Assembly (NCBI RefSeq): GCF_001889545.1
Contig: NZ_CP018194.1
Coordinates: 62,001-126,000, forward strand
Direction: 5' to 3'
DNA: 64,000 bases
Origin: Granulibacter bethesdensis
GTDB lineage: Bacteria; Pseudomonadota; Alphaproteobacteria; Acetobacterales; Acetobacteraceae
The position numbers and the translations under genes are program-made. Under the pieces are notes generated by a model. It had not been told where the DNA came from, searched no databases, and was given only the letters and a program-made list of their open reading frames with translations. Positions within the stretch are counted from its first letter, which is position 1. Each line of letters begins with the position of its first letter. Below, one piece after another: positions 1-10,949 of the stretch.

Positions 1-683
1 CTCTGGGGCAGGCGATCAGCCGTCAACTCGCGGCGGATGGGTATCACGTTCTGGTTCATGCGCATTCAGGTCTGAATAAGGCTCAGGCTCTGGTGGACGC
101 GATTCGTGAGGATGGTGGCAGCGCGGAGACACTGACCCTGGACCTGTCGGATTATGAGGCGGCGAACACGGCATTCTCGGCCCTGGTTGAGCGTAAACCC
201 ATCCAGGTGCTGGTGCACAACGCCGGGACGCATGATGATGTTCCGCTGGCAGGGATGGAAATCGAGCAGTGGCGTTCGGTGATTGATGTCTCGCTGAATG
301 GATTTTTCGCCTGTGTCAGACCATTGCTGCTGCCCATGATGGCGACGCGCTGGGGACGAATCGTGGCGATTTCATCGGTTTCGGCGCTGATTGGCAATCG
401 CGGACAGGCTAATTATGCGGCCGCGAAGGCGGGTCTGATCGGGGCGGTCAAATCCCTGTCGATGGAAGTGGCGGCGCGAGGCATTACAGTCAATGCAGTG
501 GCTCCCGGCATTATTGAAAGCCCTGCGACGGCGGGAATGGATGCGGAGATGATCCGCCGGGCCGTTCCAGCGCGTCGAGCCGGAAAACCGGAGGAGGTGG
601 CGTCGGCGGTCTCGTTCCTGTGCGGCCCGAACGCGGGTTACATCACCGGGCAGACTCTCTCCGTCAATGGCGGGATGGCATAG
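1..683 (+). CDS. SDR-family 3-oxoacyl-ACP reductase-like protein (5' end missing)
   Basis: The reading frame is open from the window edge, so the gene begins outside. The first visible residues ([19 protein letters not shown]) match the part of the Rossmann fold just after the glycine-rich TGxxxGxG loop, and a GTG at 93 is therefore not the real start. Further along are the structural NAG motif (HNAGTHDD), the catalytic Ser region ([10 protein letters not shown]), the YAAAK catalytic Tyr/Lys pair and the C-terminal [11 protein letters not shown] ending typical of FabG-like NADP(H) reductases. It probably reduces a 3-oxoacyl group or a related ketone in the cytoplasm; the true substrate cannot be read from the sequence. 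Its last 20 bases overlap the convergent exporter gene. Upstream partners are not visible. Confidence 0.88.
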   Translation, partial: LGQAISRQLAADGYHVLVHAHSGLNKAQALVDAIREDGGSAETLTLDLSDYEAANTAFSALVERKPIQVLVHNAGTHDDVPLAGMEIEQWRSVIDVSLNGFFACVRPLLLPMMATRWGRIVAISSVSALIGNRGQANYAAAKAGLIGAVKSLSMEVAARGITVNAVAPGIIESPATAGMDAEMIRRAVPARRAGKPEEVASAVSFLCGPNAGYITGQTLSVNGGMA

Positions 684-1902
684 ACTGGCGCAGTCTGAAA
701 AGAGGCAGGCCTCCGCCCCTTGATCCTGGCCGGAGTCTGTCGCCAATCAGGGAGCATATCCCTCCCAACAACATGAAGACAACCATGGGGCGTGGTGTAC
801 CATCGGCCAGCACCGCAACGCCTGTGCCAAACAGCGCGCCCAGCACATATTGAAGCGTGCCCATCAGGGCAGAGGCGCTGCCGGCATGGGCTGCGTGCGG
901 GCTGAGCGCACCGACTGCGGCGGTCGGGGTCAGGAAACCCTGAATAGACTGGGCAAGAAACAGCAGGATCATCATCCCGACCAGACCACCCAGCCCGGTA
1001 TAGACATTCACCATCAGCAGCGAGACCAGCCCAAGATAGAGTGTGGTGCCGATCCGTAAGACAAGGTGCATTCCCAACCGCGGCAGGGCCAGATTATTAA
1101 GCTGGCTGCACCCGATATAGCCGACTGCGTTCATCCCGAAGATCATGCCATAGACGGTCGGGCTGATATGGTAATACTGGATAAAGGCGGAAGGTGACCC
1201 GGCCAGATAGGTGAACAGGGCTGCCACACAGAAGCCGCTGAGCATGGCATGAGTAATGAAGACCCGTTCGCGCAGGATGGTGCCGTAACGGATCATAATG
1301 CTGCCGGGTGACAGCATCAGTCTCTTTTCCGGCGGCAGGGTGTCAGGCAGGAACACGATCACCAGCACGACGCAAACCGCGCCATAGAGGCTGCCAAGCC
1401 AGAAAATGGCCCGCCATGACATCACAGACAGCATCATCCCCCCGAGCGTGGGCGCCAACAACGGCACCACACCCATGATCAGCATCAGACGGGAGATCAG
1501 GCGTGCGGCTTCATGGCCGTCGGACATGTCCCGCACGATAGCGCGGGGTGTCACCATGCCGGCCGATCCGCCAAGGGCGGCGATCAGTCTGAACAGGGTG
1601 AAGCTCCATAAATCCGTGGCCAGGGCGCAACCCGTTGAAGCCAGCGTATAGATCAGCATCCCGGCAATCAGCGGAACGCGACGGCCAAACCGGTCGGACA
1701 GGGTTCCGTTGGTCAGATGCCCGATCGCCAGGCCGACAAACCATGCTGCCAGCGTAATCTGGGCGGCACCTTGATAATGGCCGCCAATATCGGCCTGCAA
1801 CTGAGGGAAGGCCGGTAGATACATGTCGGTGGACATTGGCCCGACAGAGGTAACCAGACCCAGCAGGATGATCAGGGGGACGGAAAGACGCGCAGAAGGC
1901 AT
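664..1902 (-). CDS. Bcr/CflA-type multidrug efflux MFS transporter
   Basis: The 412-residue protein is hydrophobic throughout, with about twelve membrane segments, and fits the DHA1 drug:H+ antiporter branch of the major facilitator superfamily. The N-terminal segment carries the Bcr/CflA pattern [12 protein letters not shown]. Motif A ([16 protein letters not shown]) follows the second helix, and the [21 protein letters not shown] stretch contains the antiporter motif C region. It should sit in the inner membrane and export drugs or small metabolites; sulfonamide, bicyclomycin and chloramphenicol are known substrates of relatives, but specificity here is unknown. The ATG at 1902 gives the normal family length. 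It is convergent with the SDR gene and divergent from rho. Confidence 0.9.
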   Translation of the reverse strand: MPSARLSVPLIILLGLVTSVGPMSTDMYLPAFPQLQADIGGHYQGAAQITLAAWFVGLAIGHLTNGTLSDRFGRRVPLIAGMLIYTLASTGCALATDLWSFTLFRLIAALGGSAGMVTPRAIVRDMSDGHEAARLISRLMLIMGVVPLLAPTLGGMMLSVMSWRAIFWLGSLYGAVCVVLVIVFLPDTLPPEKRLMLSPGSIMIRYGTILRERVFITHAMLSGFCVAALFTYLAGSPSAFIQYYHISPTVYGMIFGMNAVGYIGCSQLNNLALPRLGMHLVLRIGTTLYLGLVSLLMVNVYTGLGGLVGMMILLFLAQSIQGFLTPTAAVGALSPHAAHAGSASALMGTLQYVLGALFGTGVAVLADGTPRPMVVFMLLGGICSLIGDRLRPGSRGGGLPLFRLRQSMPSRH

Positions 1903-2184
1903 AACGCTGCCCGTACTCCTCCCGGTCGATCAGGAGCAGCGAAAACTTCGCAGGGGCAGGAATGCAGGAACTTTGTTCCTTGACCATTTAAAGGTGATCT
2001 CCTTGACAGGATGGATATAAACGGCTTAGTTTCATCCTGAAACCGGCAATTCTCCACGCCGGCGCATGATCCTCCATTCCTGTCTCCTTCGCCGGTTTAT
2101 CCGTGCGGTGCGTGTGTGGACGGTCGATCTGGTGACATTCCCCCTTCTGATGCTGTTCCTCTTTTATATATACTTCGGGCGCCC

Positions 2185-3459
<1,275 letters not shown>

Positions 3460-3463
3460 TAAA

Positions 3464-3490
3464 ATGGCCCGGAAACGGGCCATTTTTTTT
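3464..3490 (+). terminator. Intrinsic terminator of rho
   Basis: The arms ATGGCCCG (3464-3471) and CGGGCCAT (3476-3483) pair perfectly around a GAAA tetraloop and are followed by an unbroken T run to 3490. It begins five bases after the rho stop codon. Confidence 0.93.
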
Positions 3491-3496
3491 GTCTTT

Positions 3497-5401
3497 ATGC
3501 CGAATCAAGACTGCGAAAAATTTCTTATTTCTAATTTTATTCCGTTATGCGAAGTATCCCTTAGTATATCCGTAAATACGGGGGTTATTCGCGCAGTGGT
3601 TGTATTTTACAGACTTCGTTCAGCCCACGGTACTATTGTCTGCGCAAGCACCAGTGACGGGCAATTGTCTCATCTTCCGATTGATCAGATAGACGGTTCT
3701 GAACATGAACCCGTTTATATCGCGCGGTTCACGACTGCACCGCTTTATGGATTTGCTTTTCGCCTATCCGGGCCGATCAGTCTTTCCTTCATCGGGAATC
3801 AGGCTGCACAATCCAGTCTTGTCGGTACGAAAATCTATCAGGCTGATACAGGGAAATTTACACTTTTTTCTTTTCCTGGCTATTATTTCTCCTCGGTCCT
3901 GGGAGGAAAGCAGAATGGTTGTGCTGCTGCCAGAGGTGGATGGGAAATCTACACGCTGGAAAAAATGGCCGATATACAGCCATCTGATGATGTGGCGCAG
4001 TGTTTGGCCTGTCTTGAAAAAATTCTGTCCAGACCACTTTCTGTTGAGCGCCTGATACAGAGTATATATCCGCCAGATGTGTCTGACATCACTTTGGTCA
4101 GAACTGTTTTTCAGGCTCTGTTTTTCCTGCTGCCTTACGATGATATTGATACGCTATCGCGTCGGATTGCAGGCGATCTGAATCTTCTCAATGCAGTAAG
4201 AGCCATCTTTCCTGATGATTTCTGGTTGCAGACTGCACTGCCGGATTTAAAAAAATGGGAAATTGATCAACGGTCACTACCGGAAACGCTCCGTATCGGA
4301 CCGGACAGGGATTATTTGCAACGGACGGGTCAGAATTCTCATCCGCATTCCGTAGGATTTCTTTGTAATTTTTCTGGAAGATCGCAGATAGAACCAAGGA
4401 AAAATGCCTGCGTGGTGACAACGGCGCGTAATGAAGGCGTCTATATTCTGGAATGGATCGCCCATTATCAGGCACTGGGTTTTGAGCATATATTCTTTTA
4501 TTCCAACAATAACGATGATGGATCAGAGCAGCTTCTGAAAGCGCTCGCCCATGAAGGGATTATTACCTATATTGACAATGTCCTTGGGGCCGGTTGCAGT
4601 GCCCAGTCAAAAGCATTCGGGCATGCCCTCAGTCAGGCGCCTTATATCCTTGATTTTCGATGGGCATTGCTGTGTGATTTGGATGAGTTTCTCATTCTCG
4701 ATCGTGAATGCTTCTCGGGCATTCAGGATTATCTTGAATGGCAGGAAACATTTCCAACCGATCTGATTGCGGTCAACTGGGTTGAGTTTGGTCCCAATGG
4801 CCAGAGCAGGTGGAACAACCGGCCTTTGATGGAGCGTTTTCAAAAACGCCCGGCCAATGCACTCCCTGCTGTCAAATCACTGATTAAACCGCACAGATTT
4901 TTTCATTCCCAACCGCATTTCCCTGTCGTGGAACGGAACAGGCCAATCCGGAGAAGGGATGCCGGTGGCAATGAATTACCCTATGTACCCTCGGATGAGG
5001 CGACGGCTGCCAATGCCAATTTGCATGAACGGTATGCTTCGCTCAATCATTACTGGCATAAATCTGTGGAAGAATTTCTCTGGAAAGCGTCCAGAAACCG
5101 GGGAAACCGGCCGATGAAAACAGAACAAACGACACAAAATGTTACCCCTGAAGTGGCCCAGAGGTATCTGACTCTATACAATTCGAATAATGAAAAAGAT
5201 GCAGTTTATACAGGCTATTTTGTTGATGAAATTTATCACAAAAAAGAAAATTTACTTAATATCAAATCCGTTAGAAGCATAAATAATGATATCGAGGGAA
5301 TTTTTCAGCAAAATATAAATAAAACAATACAGCTTTTTAAAAATGATCCATCATTCATGGCAAATTCTGTTTGCAGATCTTTGCTTGAATTACTGAATTG
5401 A
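3497..5401 (+). CDS. Large glycosyltransferase with family 2/92-like domain
   Basis: About 634 residues. The first ~280 residues have no motif I recognise. From about residue 300 comes a glycosyltransferase domain of the Glyco_tranf_2_4 / GT92 kind: NACVVTTARNEGVYILEWIAHY, then FYSNNNDDGS, the metal/sugar-binding acidic motif LLCDLDEFLIL, and VNWVEFGPNG followed by a region ending NHYWHKSVEEF. The product at 7240-8076 has the same motif order. It probably transfers a sugar to a cell-surface glycan or protein; donor and acceptor are unknown. The frame stays open into the rho terminator, so the start is unsure: ATG 3497 lacks a Shine-Dalgarno, and GTG 3596 preceded by GGGGG is a good alternative. 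The gene is visibly AT-richer than rho, which hints at transfer. Confidence 0.75.
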   Translation: MPNQDCEKFLISNFIPLCEVSLSISVNTGVIRAVVVFYRLRSAHGTIVCASTSDGQLSHLPIDQIDGSEHEPVYIARFTTAPLYGFAFRLSGPISLSFIGNQAAQSSLVGTKIYQADTGKFTLFSFPGYYFSSVLGGKQNGCAAARGGWEIYTLEKMADIQPSDDVAQCLACLEKILSRPLSVERLIQSIYPPDVSDITLVRTVFQALFFLLPYDDIDTLSRRIAGDLNLLNAVRAIFPDDFWLQTALPDLKKWEIDQRSLPETLRIGPDRDYLQRTGQNSHPHSVGFLCNFSGRSQIEPRKNACVVTTARNEGVYILEWIAHYQALGFEHIFFYSNNNDDGSEQLLKALAHEGIITYIDNVLGAGCSAQSKAFGHALSQAPYILDFRWALLCDLDEFLILDRECFSGIQDYLEWQETFPTDLIAVNWVEFGPNGQSRWNNRPLMERFQKRPANALPAVKSLIKPHRFFHSQPHFPVVERNRPIRRRDAGGNELPYVPSDEATAANANLHERYASLNHYWHKSVEEFLWKASRNRGNRPMKTEQTTQNVTPEVAQRYLTLYNSNNEKDAVYTGYFVDEIYHKKENLLNIKSVRSINNDIEGIFQQNINKTIQLFKNDPSFMANSVCRSLLELLN

Positions 5402-5420
5402 AAAATCAGGAATGGGTCTC

Positions 5421-7049
5421 ATGCAGGCAAACGCTGTGTTGAACAATTTTGCGCTGGTATGGATGTGTGGAGGAATTCTGCTTTGTTCTGGTCCTGCCTC
5501 AGCACAGCATGCCGCTGCTGTAGATGCCGAGAATCATGCCAATCTGGCTAAAATGATCGAGAATGCCAGTTTATTGCCAGTATTACATGATCTGGAGAAC
5601 AGGAAAAATACGCTTTTCCAAAGTCCGGAGGAGGTAAGAATTTTATCAGGCCCTTTCATCGTCTCGAAACATGTTTCCGGTGCTGAGGATTATGGTGTGG
5701 CAGCGGCTTTTATGGCCAACCAGCCACGTTCGCCTGTGACAGCAGCCGGAATCACAGGGGGTTTTTATTCCAGGCCAGAGATGCGTGCAGAATATGGGGG
5801 ACGGGATACGGCCGGGATTTATGTGACCAATACTGCTTTGCCGCCACTGATTTTTTTGCCTGATGCCCATCTGGAAGATCAGACCAACCCGACCCTGATG
5901 GATGGCACACCCAGCAAAAAATATATCAAGGATGTGACTACCAGAGCAAAAAAAATCATGTCACCCTCCGTCGCGCAGGGGACAAGAATTGTGACCAACC
6001 TTTCAGCAGATCAGGTCAGACAGCTACAGACCGGTATGTATGTCGAGGCAGGAAAAGGATGGAGTGCTGCTCTCGTTGGTTGGGATCCAGCAGGGCATTG
6101 GCTTGATGTCGATAGCTGGGTAGCCTCCACCGGAAAAATGACCCTCATCGGATTCCGTCCGGTCTCCGGGAACGGGACGATTCCGATCAGTGTCGGCATC
6201 ACAAGTCGGGTTTATGGAATCAATACCATCACACGCTGTCAGAAAGATGCTTTTCTACAGCGTGAAAAATATCCACCTTCCTGCATCAATTATGAAGGCT
6301 CCAATATCAACTGGGGGCCAGACATTAAAAGGGATGAATTCAACCCTGATGCCGACAGACCGAATATGGTCGGCATTTATCTCAGTGCAGATGGCAATCT
6401 GCAGGGCAGTGCATTTCTGGCGCAAAATCACTGGGACAAAGGGTTTGTGACAGGACACAATGCAGGTGAATATGCAGGGTTTCTGCATGCCGGGGACAGG
6501 CATCCTCAGGAAGGTGGCTTTGTCACTCAGCAGGAGGATGGAAGGGCTTTTTCCGTCAGACCTGCATCCCGTCTGCATGCGGTGACGGGTGAACGGCCTT
6601 TTGAAGTGAATGCCGCCAATGGATGCATCACAAGTTCGGCAATGGTCGGGCAGGAAAGTCAGCATTGCACGGTGTCTGGAAAAACTCAGTCTCAAGCAGC
6701 CATTGAATTAACACGTGATGGAAAATCACCGTCCTCAAAGTCTCTTCTGGTTGTATTGCCGGACAAATCACAAATGCTTCTGCATGCAACCGTGCAGGCC
6801 TATCAACCGGAAGACAAAAAATCAGGCGCGTGGGAACTGCGCTGCCTCTACACAAGGGAAGGCAAGGCGATTACGATTCATGGGCAGAGCCTTACACCTT
6901 TTCTGCCATCCAGCGCTGTTGCAGGGATGCATGTCGCATGTGTACCGGGGAGCACTGGCATGCAGGCATCTGTTCAGGTTTCATCGGACAGTGCGGCTTT
7001 AACGGTCTGGCAGGCTGTTTATGATGCGGAGATTGTGACACATCCGTGA
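5421..7049 (+). CDS. Secreted protein of unknown function
   Basis: I do not recognise the family. The 542-residue product begins with a clear Sec signal peptide (hydrophobic NNFALVWMCGGILLCSG, then a PASAQ cleavage-like site), so it is exported to the periplasm or surface. The ATG at 5421 is chosen because AGGA at 5408-5411 is correctly spaced for it and too close to ATG 5412. The mature part is rich in Gly, Ser and Thr. It holds four cysteines in the middle and C-terminal thirds (for example TRCQKDAFLQ...PPSCIN and GCITSS...QHCTVSG) that could form disulfides, which suggests beta-rich extracellular architecture. It lies 19 bases behind one glycosyltransferase and 190 bases before a second, so it may be a glycosylated substrate or a partner. 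AT-rich like its neighbours. Confidence 0.6.
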   Translation: MQANAVLNNFALVWMCGGILLCSGPASAQHAAAVDAENHANLAKMIENASLLPVLHDLENRKNTLFQSPEEVRILSGPFIVSKHVSGAEDYGVAAAFMANQPRSPVTAAGITGGFYSRPEMRAEYGGRDTAGIYVTNTALPPLIFLPDAHLEDQTNPTLMDGTPSKKYIKDVTTRAKKIMSPSVAQGTRIVTNLSADQVRQLQTGMYVEAGKGWSAALVGWDPAGHWLDVDSWVASTGKMTLIGFRPVSGNGTIPISVGITSRVYGINTITRCQKDAFLQREKYPPSCINYEGSNINWGPDIKRDEFNPDADRPNMVGIYLSADGNLQGSAFLAQNHWDKGFVTGHNAGEYAGFLHAGDRHPQEGGFVTQQEDGRAFSVRPASRLHAVTGERPFEVNAANGCITSSAMVGQESQHCTVSGKTQSQAAIELTRDGKSPSSKSLLVVLPDKSQMLLHATVQAYQPEDKKSGAWELRCLYTREGKAITIHGQSLTPFLPSSAVAGMHVACVPGSTGMQASVQVSSDSAALTVWQAVYDAEIVTHP

Positions 7050-7239
7050 TCGGAAAGTTTTTTGGAATTTATTCTTATCATAAAATTCTGCTCCTCTTGT
7101 TTCCACACCCAACAGTGGTAAAGATAATTTATGACGCGATGAAAGGGATCGGCATTTGAACGCCTTTTCTTTACCATCATTGGTGGTACGCACATGCTGG
7201 GAGTTCGTTTTTTGAGATTATCGCGGTACTGACAGACAA

Positions 7240-8076
7240 ATGGTCATGAGCAGAATTGCCTTATGCATGAATGTCCGCGATGAGGCCCGTGATATTGCGG
7301 AATGGATCGCGTTTCACGGCGCTGTTGGTTTTCACTCACAGATTATTTTCGATAATTGTTCCACCGATTCGACCCCTGATATAATCAGGGCGGCATCGAA
7401 AGTGCTTGATGTGCGGTATCACCATTGGGATCGTATCGATTCACGATATCAGGTGGATGCCTATTTTACAGCCTGCCATGTCTATCGGCATGAATTCGAC
7501 TGGATCGCTTTTGTTGATTCCGATGAGTATCTGATCCCGGAATTGCCTGTTCACATGGCGGAATATCTGGATGGGTTCAAAGACCGGGAGGTGGGGGGAA
7601 TCGGCGTCAACTGGGCCACGTACGGGTCCAACGGATTGGTCGATTTTCCTTCCGGACTGATTGCGGAAAGTTTCACCAGACGTTCCAGCGCAGATTTTTT
7701 CCCCAATCGGCATATCAAGTCTATTGTTCGTCCACTGTCAGTCATATCCTGTGATAACCCACACTGGTTCAATCTGGATGCTCCTTATGTGGATGCAGTC
7801 GGTAATCCCCTGGAATGGTATGTTTCAGACCAGGGTGAAGTGGTGAAAGGGCTGACGAAAGCGATCCCTGATTATAAGGGGGCAAGAATCAATCATTATT
7901 TCACCCGTTCTCTGGCGCATTGGAAGCGCAAGGTTAATCGTGGGTATCCAGCGGATATTGCCATCCGTAAAATGGAAGAATTTGAATACTATAACAGAAA
8001 TGAAATTGAAGATCCGATTGCTGTTCGATACATGCACAATGCCCTGAAAATTCTTGATCGTATTGGTAATCCCTGA
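7240..8076 (+). CDS. Glycosyltransferase, family 2/92-like
   Basis: The 278-residue protein is a single-domain glycosyltransferase of the Glyco_tranf_2_4 type. It opens RIALCMNVRDEARDIAEWIAFH, followed by IIFDNCSTDST, the acidic AFVDSDEYLIP motif, VNWATYGSNG, and an NHYFTRSLAHWKRK segment near the end that holds the family's conserved histidine region. The larger enzyme at 3497-5401 shows the same blocks, so the two are paralogues or share an origin. No signal peptide or membrane helix is seen, so it should act on the cytoplasmic face. Two ATG codons (7240 and 7246) are possible and neither has a strong ribosome-binding site. Confidence 0.8.
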   Translation: MVMSRIALCMNVRDEARDIAEWIAFHGAVGFHSQIIFDNCSTDSTPDIIRAASKVLDVRYHHWDRIDSRYQVDAYFTACHVYRHEFDWIAFVDSDEYLIPELPVHMAEYLDGFKDREVGGIGVNWATYGSNGLVDFPSGLIAESFTRRSSADFFPNRHIKSIVRPLSVISCDNPHWFNLDAPYVDAVGNPLEWYVSDQGEVVKGLTKAIPDYKGARINHYFTRSLAHWKRKVNRGYPADIAIRKMEEFEYYNRNEIEDPIAVRYMHNALKILDRIGNP

Positions 8077-8180
8077 CGTTTGATTGCCATGCGATCAGAA
8101 GGGGAAGGGCTTGCTGTAGATAGGGCGCATGGCTAGACGATTGTGGCGGGTGCGCCCCTTACGGCAATGGCAGGAGCATG

Positions 8181-8669
8181 ATGGTGTTTGCAACGGCTGA
8201 TCTGGTGGATGCCTATCAGGATCGTCTCGGCTCCTGCTTTATTCAGTTTGCCAGTTATGGCGGCCATGCAGGTTTCAGCGGGCCGGTTCGCACCATCCGC
8301 ACCTATGAAGATAATGCCCTGATCAAGGCGACGCTCTCTTCCCCCGGTCAGGGCGCTGTGCTGGTCATTGATGGGGGTGGGTCACTGCGCTCTGCCCTTG
8401 TGGGAGATGTGATTGCCGGGTTAGCGGTCCAAAATGGCTGGGCTGGCATCATTGTCTGGGGCGTGGTGCGGGATAGTGTGGCGCTCAAAACCTTGCCGCT
8501 CGGAATCAAGGCATTGGGAACCAATCCGTGGAAAAGCGGCAAGGCCGGTTCCGGCGTACTGGATGCGCCTGTTTCTTTTGGCGGTGTGACCTTTGCAACC
8601 GGTGACTGGGTTTACGCCGATGAGGATGGACTCCTTGTCAGCGCGGGTGGGGCGCTGCCTCAGCTTTAA
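8181..8669 (+). CDS. RraA-like protein (RNase E regulator / HMG aldolase family)
   Basis: The 162-residue product matches the RraA fold: the N-terminal TADLVDAYQD, the GSLRSALVGDVIAGLAVQNGW block, and the characteristic VVRDSVALKTLPLGIKALGT segment. The family contains the RNase E inhibitor RraA and class II 4-hydroxy-4-methyl-2-oxoglutarate aldolases that bind a divalent metal through the GDxIA...RD region. The short length and the absence of an aromatic-degradation neighbourhood favour an RraA-like role, but the activity cannot be settled from sequence. Start at 8181 is preferred over 8178 because AGGAG is better spaced for it. It stands alone between a glycosyltransferase and ahcY. Confidence 0.85.
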   Translation: MVFATADLVDAYQDRLGSCFIQFASYGGHAGFSGPVRTIRTYEDNALIKATLSSPGQGAVLVIDGGGSLRSALVGDVIAGLAVQNGWAGIIVWGVVRDSVALKTLPLGIKALGTNPWKSGKAGSGVLDAPVSFGGVTFATGDWVYADEDGLLVSAGGALPQL

Positions 8670-8771
8670 TATTATAGGACTGACACAGGGATGCGCTTGC
8701 ATCTGACGGGTGCAAACGGCTAGGGTCCGCCTCAAGATATAAATATATCCTTATATGTCATGGAGAGCAGC

Positions 8772-10082
8772 ATGCCCGATACAGCGGTCGCTGAAGACTA
8801 CAAGGTTCGCGATATTGGTCTGGCCGATTGGGGCCGGAAGGAAATCCGGATGGCCGAGGATGAAATGCCCGGCCTGATGGCGCTGCGGGAAGAGTATGGC
8901 AACAGCAAGCCTCTGGCAGGCGCGCGTATTGCCGGCTGTCTGCACATGACCATCCAGACCGCTGTGCTGATCGAAACGCTGACGGCGCTGGGGGCGACTG
9001 TGCGCTGGTCCTCCTGTAATATTTTCTCGACGCAGGATCATGCGGCGGCAGCTATTGCGGCGGCTGGTATCCCGGTTTTTGCCTGGAAAGGTCTGTCGGA
9101 AGAAGAATTCTGGTGGTGCATTGAACAGACTGTCCGTGGCCCGGATGGCTGGACCCCGAACATGATTCTGGATGATGGCGGCGATCTGACCGTGCTGATG
9201 CACGACAAATATCCCGAGATGCTGAAGGATGTCCGTGGTCTGTCGGAAGAAACGACAACCGGGGTGCATCGTCTGTGGGAAATGGCCAAGGCTGGCAAGC
9301 TGCTGACCCCTGCGATCAACGTCAATGACAGTGTTACCAAGTCGAAATTCGATAATCTGTATGGCTGCCGTGAAAGCCTGGTGGATGGTATCCGCCGCGG
9401 CACTGACGTCATGATGGCGGGCAAGATCGCGGTCGTTGCCGGATTCGGCGATGTTGGCAAAGGCTCGGCGGCGTCACTGCGTAATGCGGGTTGTCGCGTT
9501 CTGGTGACCGAGATTGATCCGATCTGTGCATTGCAGGCGGCGATGGAAGGCTATGAAGTTGTCACCATGGATGAGGCCGCTCCGCGTGGTGATCTGTTCG
9601 TGACTGCCACCGGCAATGTGGATGTCATCACCATCGACCATATGCGCGCCATGAAGAACCGGGCCATCGTCTGCAACATTGGCCACTTCGATTCCGAGAT
9701 CCAGATTGAGAGCCTGCGTAACTATCGTTGGGAAAACGTGAAGCCCCAGGTGGACGAGGTCGTGTTCCCCGATGGCAAGCGTCTGATCATCCTGTCGGAA
9801 GGTCGTCTGGTGAATCTGGGTAATGCAACGGGCCATCCGAGCTTCGTGATGAGCGCGAGCTTCACCAATCAGGTTCTGGCTCAGATTGAACTCTGGCAGG
9901 CGAAGCCGGGCCAATATCTGCCGAACCATGTCTACACGCTGCCGAAGCACCTTGATGAAAAGGTGGCGGCCCTGCATCTGACCAAGGTTGGAGCGAAGCT
10001 GACGAAGCTTTCTGACAAACAGGCCGAGTATATCGGTGTTTCTCAGGCTGGTCCGTTCAAGCATGACCTATACCGGTATTGA
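8772..10082 (+). CDS. ahcY: Adenosylhomocysteinase (S-adenosyl-L-homocysteine hydrolase)
   Basis: AhcY splits S-adenosylhomocysteine into adenosine and homocysteine, clearing the inhibitory product of SAM-dependent methylation. The 436-residue enzyme shows the substrate region ([29 protein letters not shown]), the [17 protein letters not shown] block with the catalytic Lys/Asp/Asn/Cys set, and the NAD-binding [14 protein letters not shown]. It ends with the conserved HDLYRY tail that completes the neighbouring subunit's cofactor site. An in-frame ATG lies at 8760, but GGAGAG inside it (8762-8767) is correctly placed for ATG 8772. I see no SAH riboswitch in the short leader. An intrinsic terminator follows. 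Confidence 0.98.
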   Translation: MPDTAVAEDYKVRDIGLADWGRKEIRMAEDEMPGLMALREEYGNSKPLAGARIAGCLHMTIQTAVLIETLTALGATVRWSSCNIFSTQDHAAAAIAAAGIPVFAWKGLSEEEFWWCIEQTVRGPDGWTPNMILDDGGDLTVLMHDKYPEMLKDVRGLSEETTTGVHRLWEMAKAGKLLTPAINVNDSVTKSKFDNLYGCRESLVDGIRRGTDVMMAGKIAVVAGFGDVGKGSAASLRNAGCRVLVTEIDPICALQAAMEGYEVVTMDEAAPRGDLFVTATGNVDVITIDHMRAMKNRAIVCNIGHFDSEIQIESLRNYRWENVKPQVDEVVFPDGKRLIILSEGRLVNLGNATGHPSFVMSASFTNQVLAQIELWQAKPGQYLPNHVYTLPKHLDEKVAALHLTKVGAKLTKLSDKQAEYIGVSQAGPFKHDLYRY

Positions 10083-10122
10083 ATATTATTGATATCTGAT
10101 ATTTTTATTGGATTATTTGGTA

Positions 10123-10152
10123 AAGGCGGCCTTTCAGAGGCCGCCTTTATTA
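10123..10152 (+). terminator. Intrinsic terminator of ahcY
   Basis: Perfect 10-bp stem AAAGGCGGCC (10123-10132) / GGCCGCCTTT (10140-10149) with a seven-base loop and a T-rich 3' side, 40 bases after the ahcY stop. Confidence 0.9.
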
Positions 10153-10420
10153 TTGCAGGCTGTTTTGAAAGCCATTTGCGGCTTGACGCAAAAGAATCAT
10201 AATTTTATTCTATGGAACGATAAAAATTTCCTTTATAAAGCTTCATAAAAGGATGCACGTTCAGCCTGAAGCGATGACTTAAGAGCCTCCCCCAAGCGCA
10301 TCGTGCAGCGAGAGAAAAAGGGCAGAGGTAATGAAAAATAAACTGCTTTCAGCATGCGACTTTTTCGTGACGTCCTGCGTTCTGCGCGAGGCGTCCACTC
10401 GGGAACGTCACCAATAAACA
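10153..10420. other. Intergenic region without recognised features
   Basis: AT-rich stretch between the ahcY terminator and the small gene at 10421. I see no reading frame with family features, no RNA motif and no strong promoter. Confidence 0.5.
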
Positions 10421-10804
10421 GTGTGGCAAAAATTGCTCACAGAGATGTCCAGGATGATGAATACGCCACGTAATACGGTGCAGATTCATGCTGCATCGGC
10501 CCAGATAGGGTTGGTGACACCAGGTCTGCCTGCAATGAGGGAGATGCCTGTGGTGGCTTATACCCAGGCCTTGCAGCGTGCTTTGGCACGGATGCCGGCC
10601 GCAGAGGTGGTCAAGGATTGGCTGTTTCTGGAGCGATGGGAGCGCTCCCCCACCATGGCAATGGCCTTTGCATTGCGCGTGAACCAGATTCGTCGTGCCA
10701 ACCCTGAACTCGCCGCGGAAATCCGGGCGGAAATTGCGAATGGCAGGCCACTGACGGATGAAGAACGCGCCTCTCTCAGGAAACAGAAAAGCCCCTCTTG
10801 CTAA
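10421..10804 (+). CDS. Small conserved-looking hypothetical protein
   Basis: I do not recognise the family. The product is 127 residues from a GTG at 10421; ATG 10445 (MSRMMNTPR) is an alternative start and neither has a strong Shine-Dalgarno. The C-terminal half is strongly helical and charged (VVKDWLFLERWERSPTMAMAFALRVNQIRRANPELAAEIRAEI), ending in a lysine-rich tail, which resembles a small cytoplasmic helical protein rather than a membrane or secreted one. The gene lies just upstream of tRNA-Ala on the same strand. Codon use looks coding, but expression is inferred only. Confidence 0.5.
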   Translation: MWQKLLTEMSRMMNTPRNTVQIHAASAQIGLVTPGLPAMREMPVVAYTQALQRALARMPAAEVVKDWLFLERWERSPTMAMAFALRVNQIRRANPELAAEIRAEIANGRPLTDEERASLRKQKSPSC

Positions 10805-10868
10805 AGTTTGATGACCAAGCTATATGCCCGCCAGCCGCTGGTTCGGGCCTGATTGAACCGGCAAGGAT

Positions 10869-10944
10869 GGGGCCATAGCTCAGTTGGGAGAGCGCCTGAA
10901 TGGCATTCAGGAGGTCGTCGGTTCGATTCCGATTGGCTCCACCA
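10869..10944 (+). tRNA. tRNA-Ala (anticodon GGC)
   Basis: A 76-base cloverleaf. The acceptor arms GGGGCCA and TGGCTCC pair with one G-T wobble. The D-loop (TAGCTCAGTTGGGAGAGC), the anticodon stem CCTGA/TCAGG around loop ATGGCAT, and the T-arm GGTTCGATTCC are all in place. CCA is encoded at 10942-10944. The anticodon GGC reads GCC/GCU alanine codons. Confidence 0.96.
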
Positions 10945-10949
10945 AATAT

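Noticed and set aside
8700-8771. SAH riboswitch in front of ahcY
   Set aside because: The short AT-rich leader does not contain the conserved pairing blocks of SAH or SAM riboswitches.
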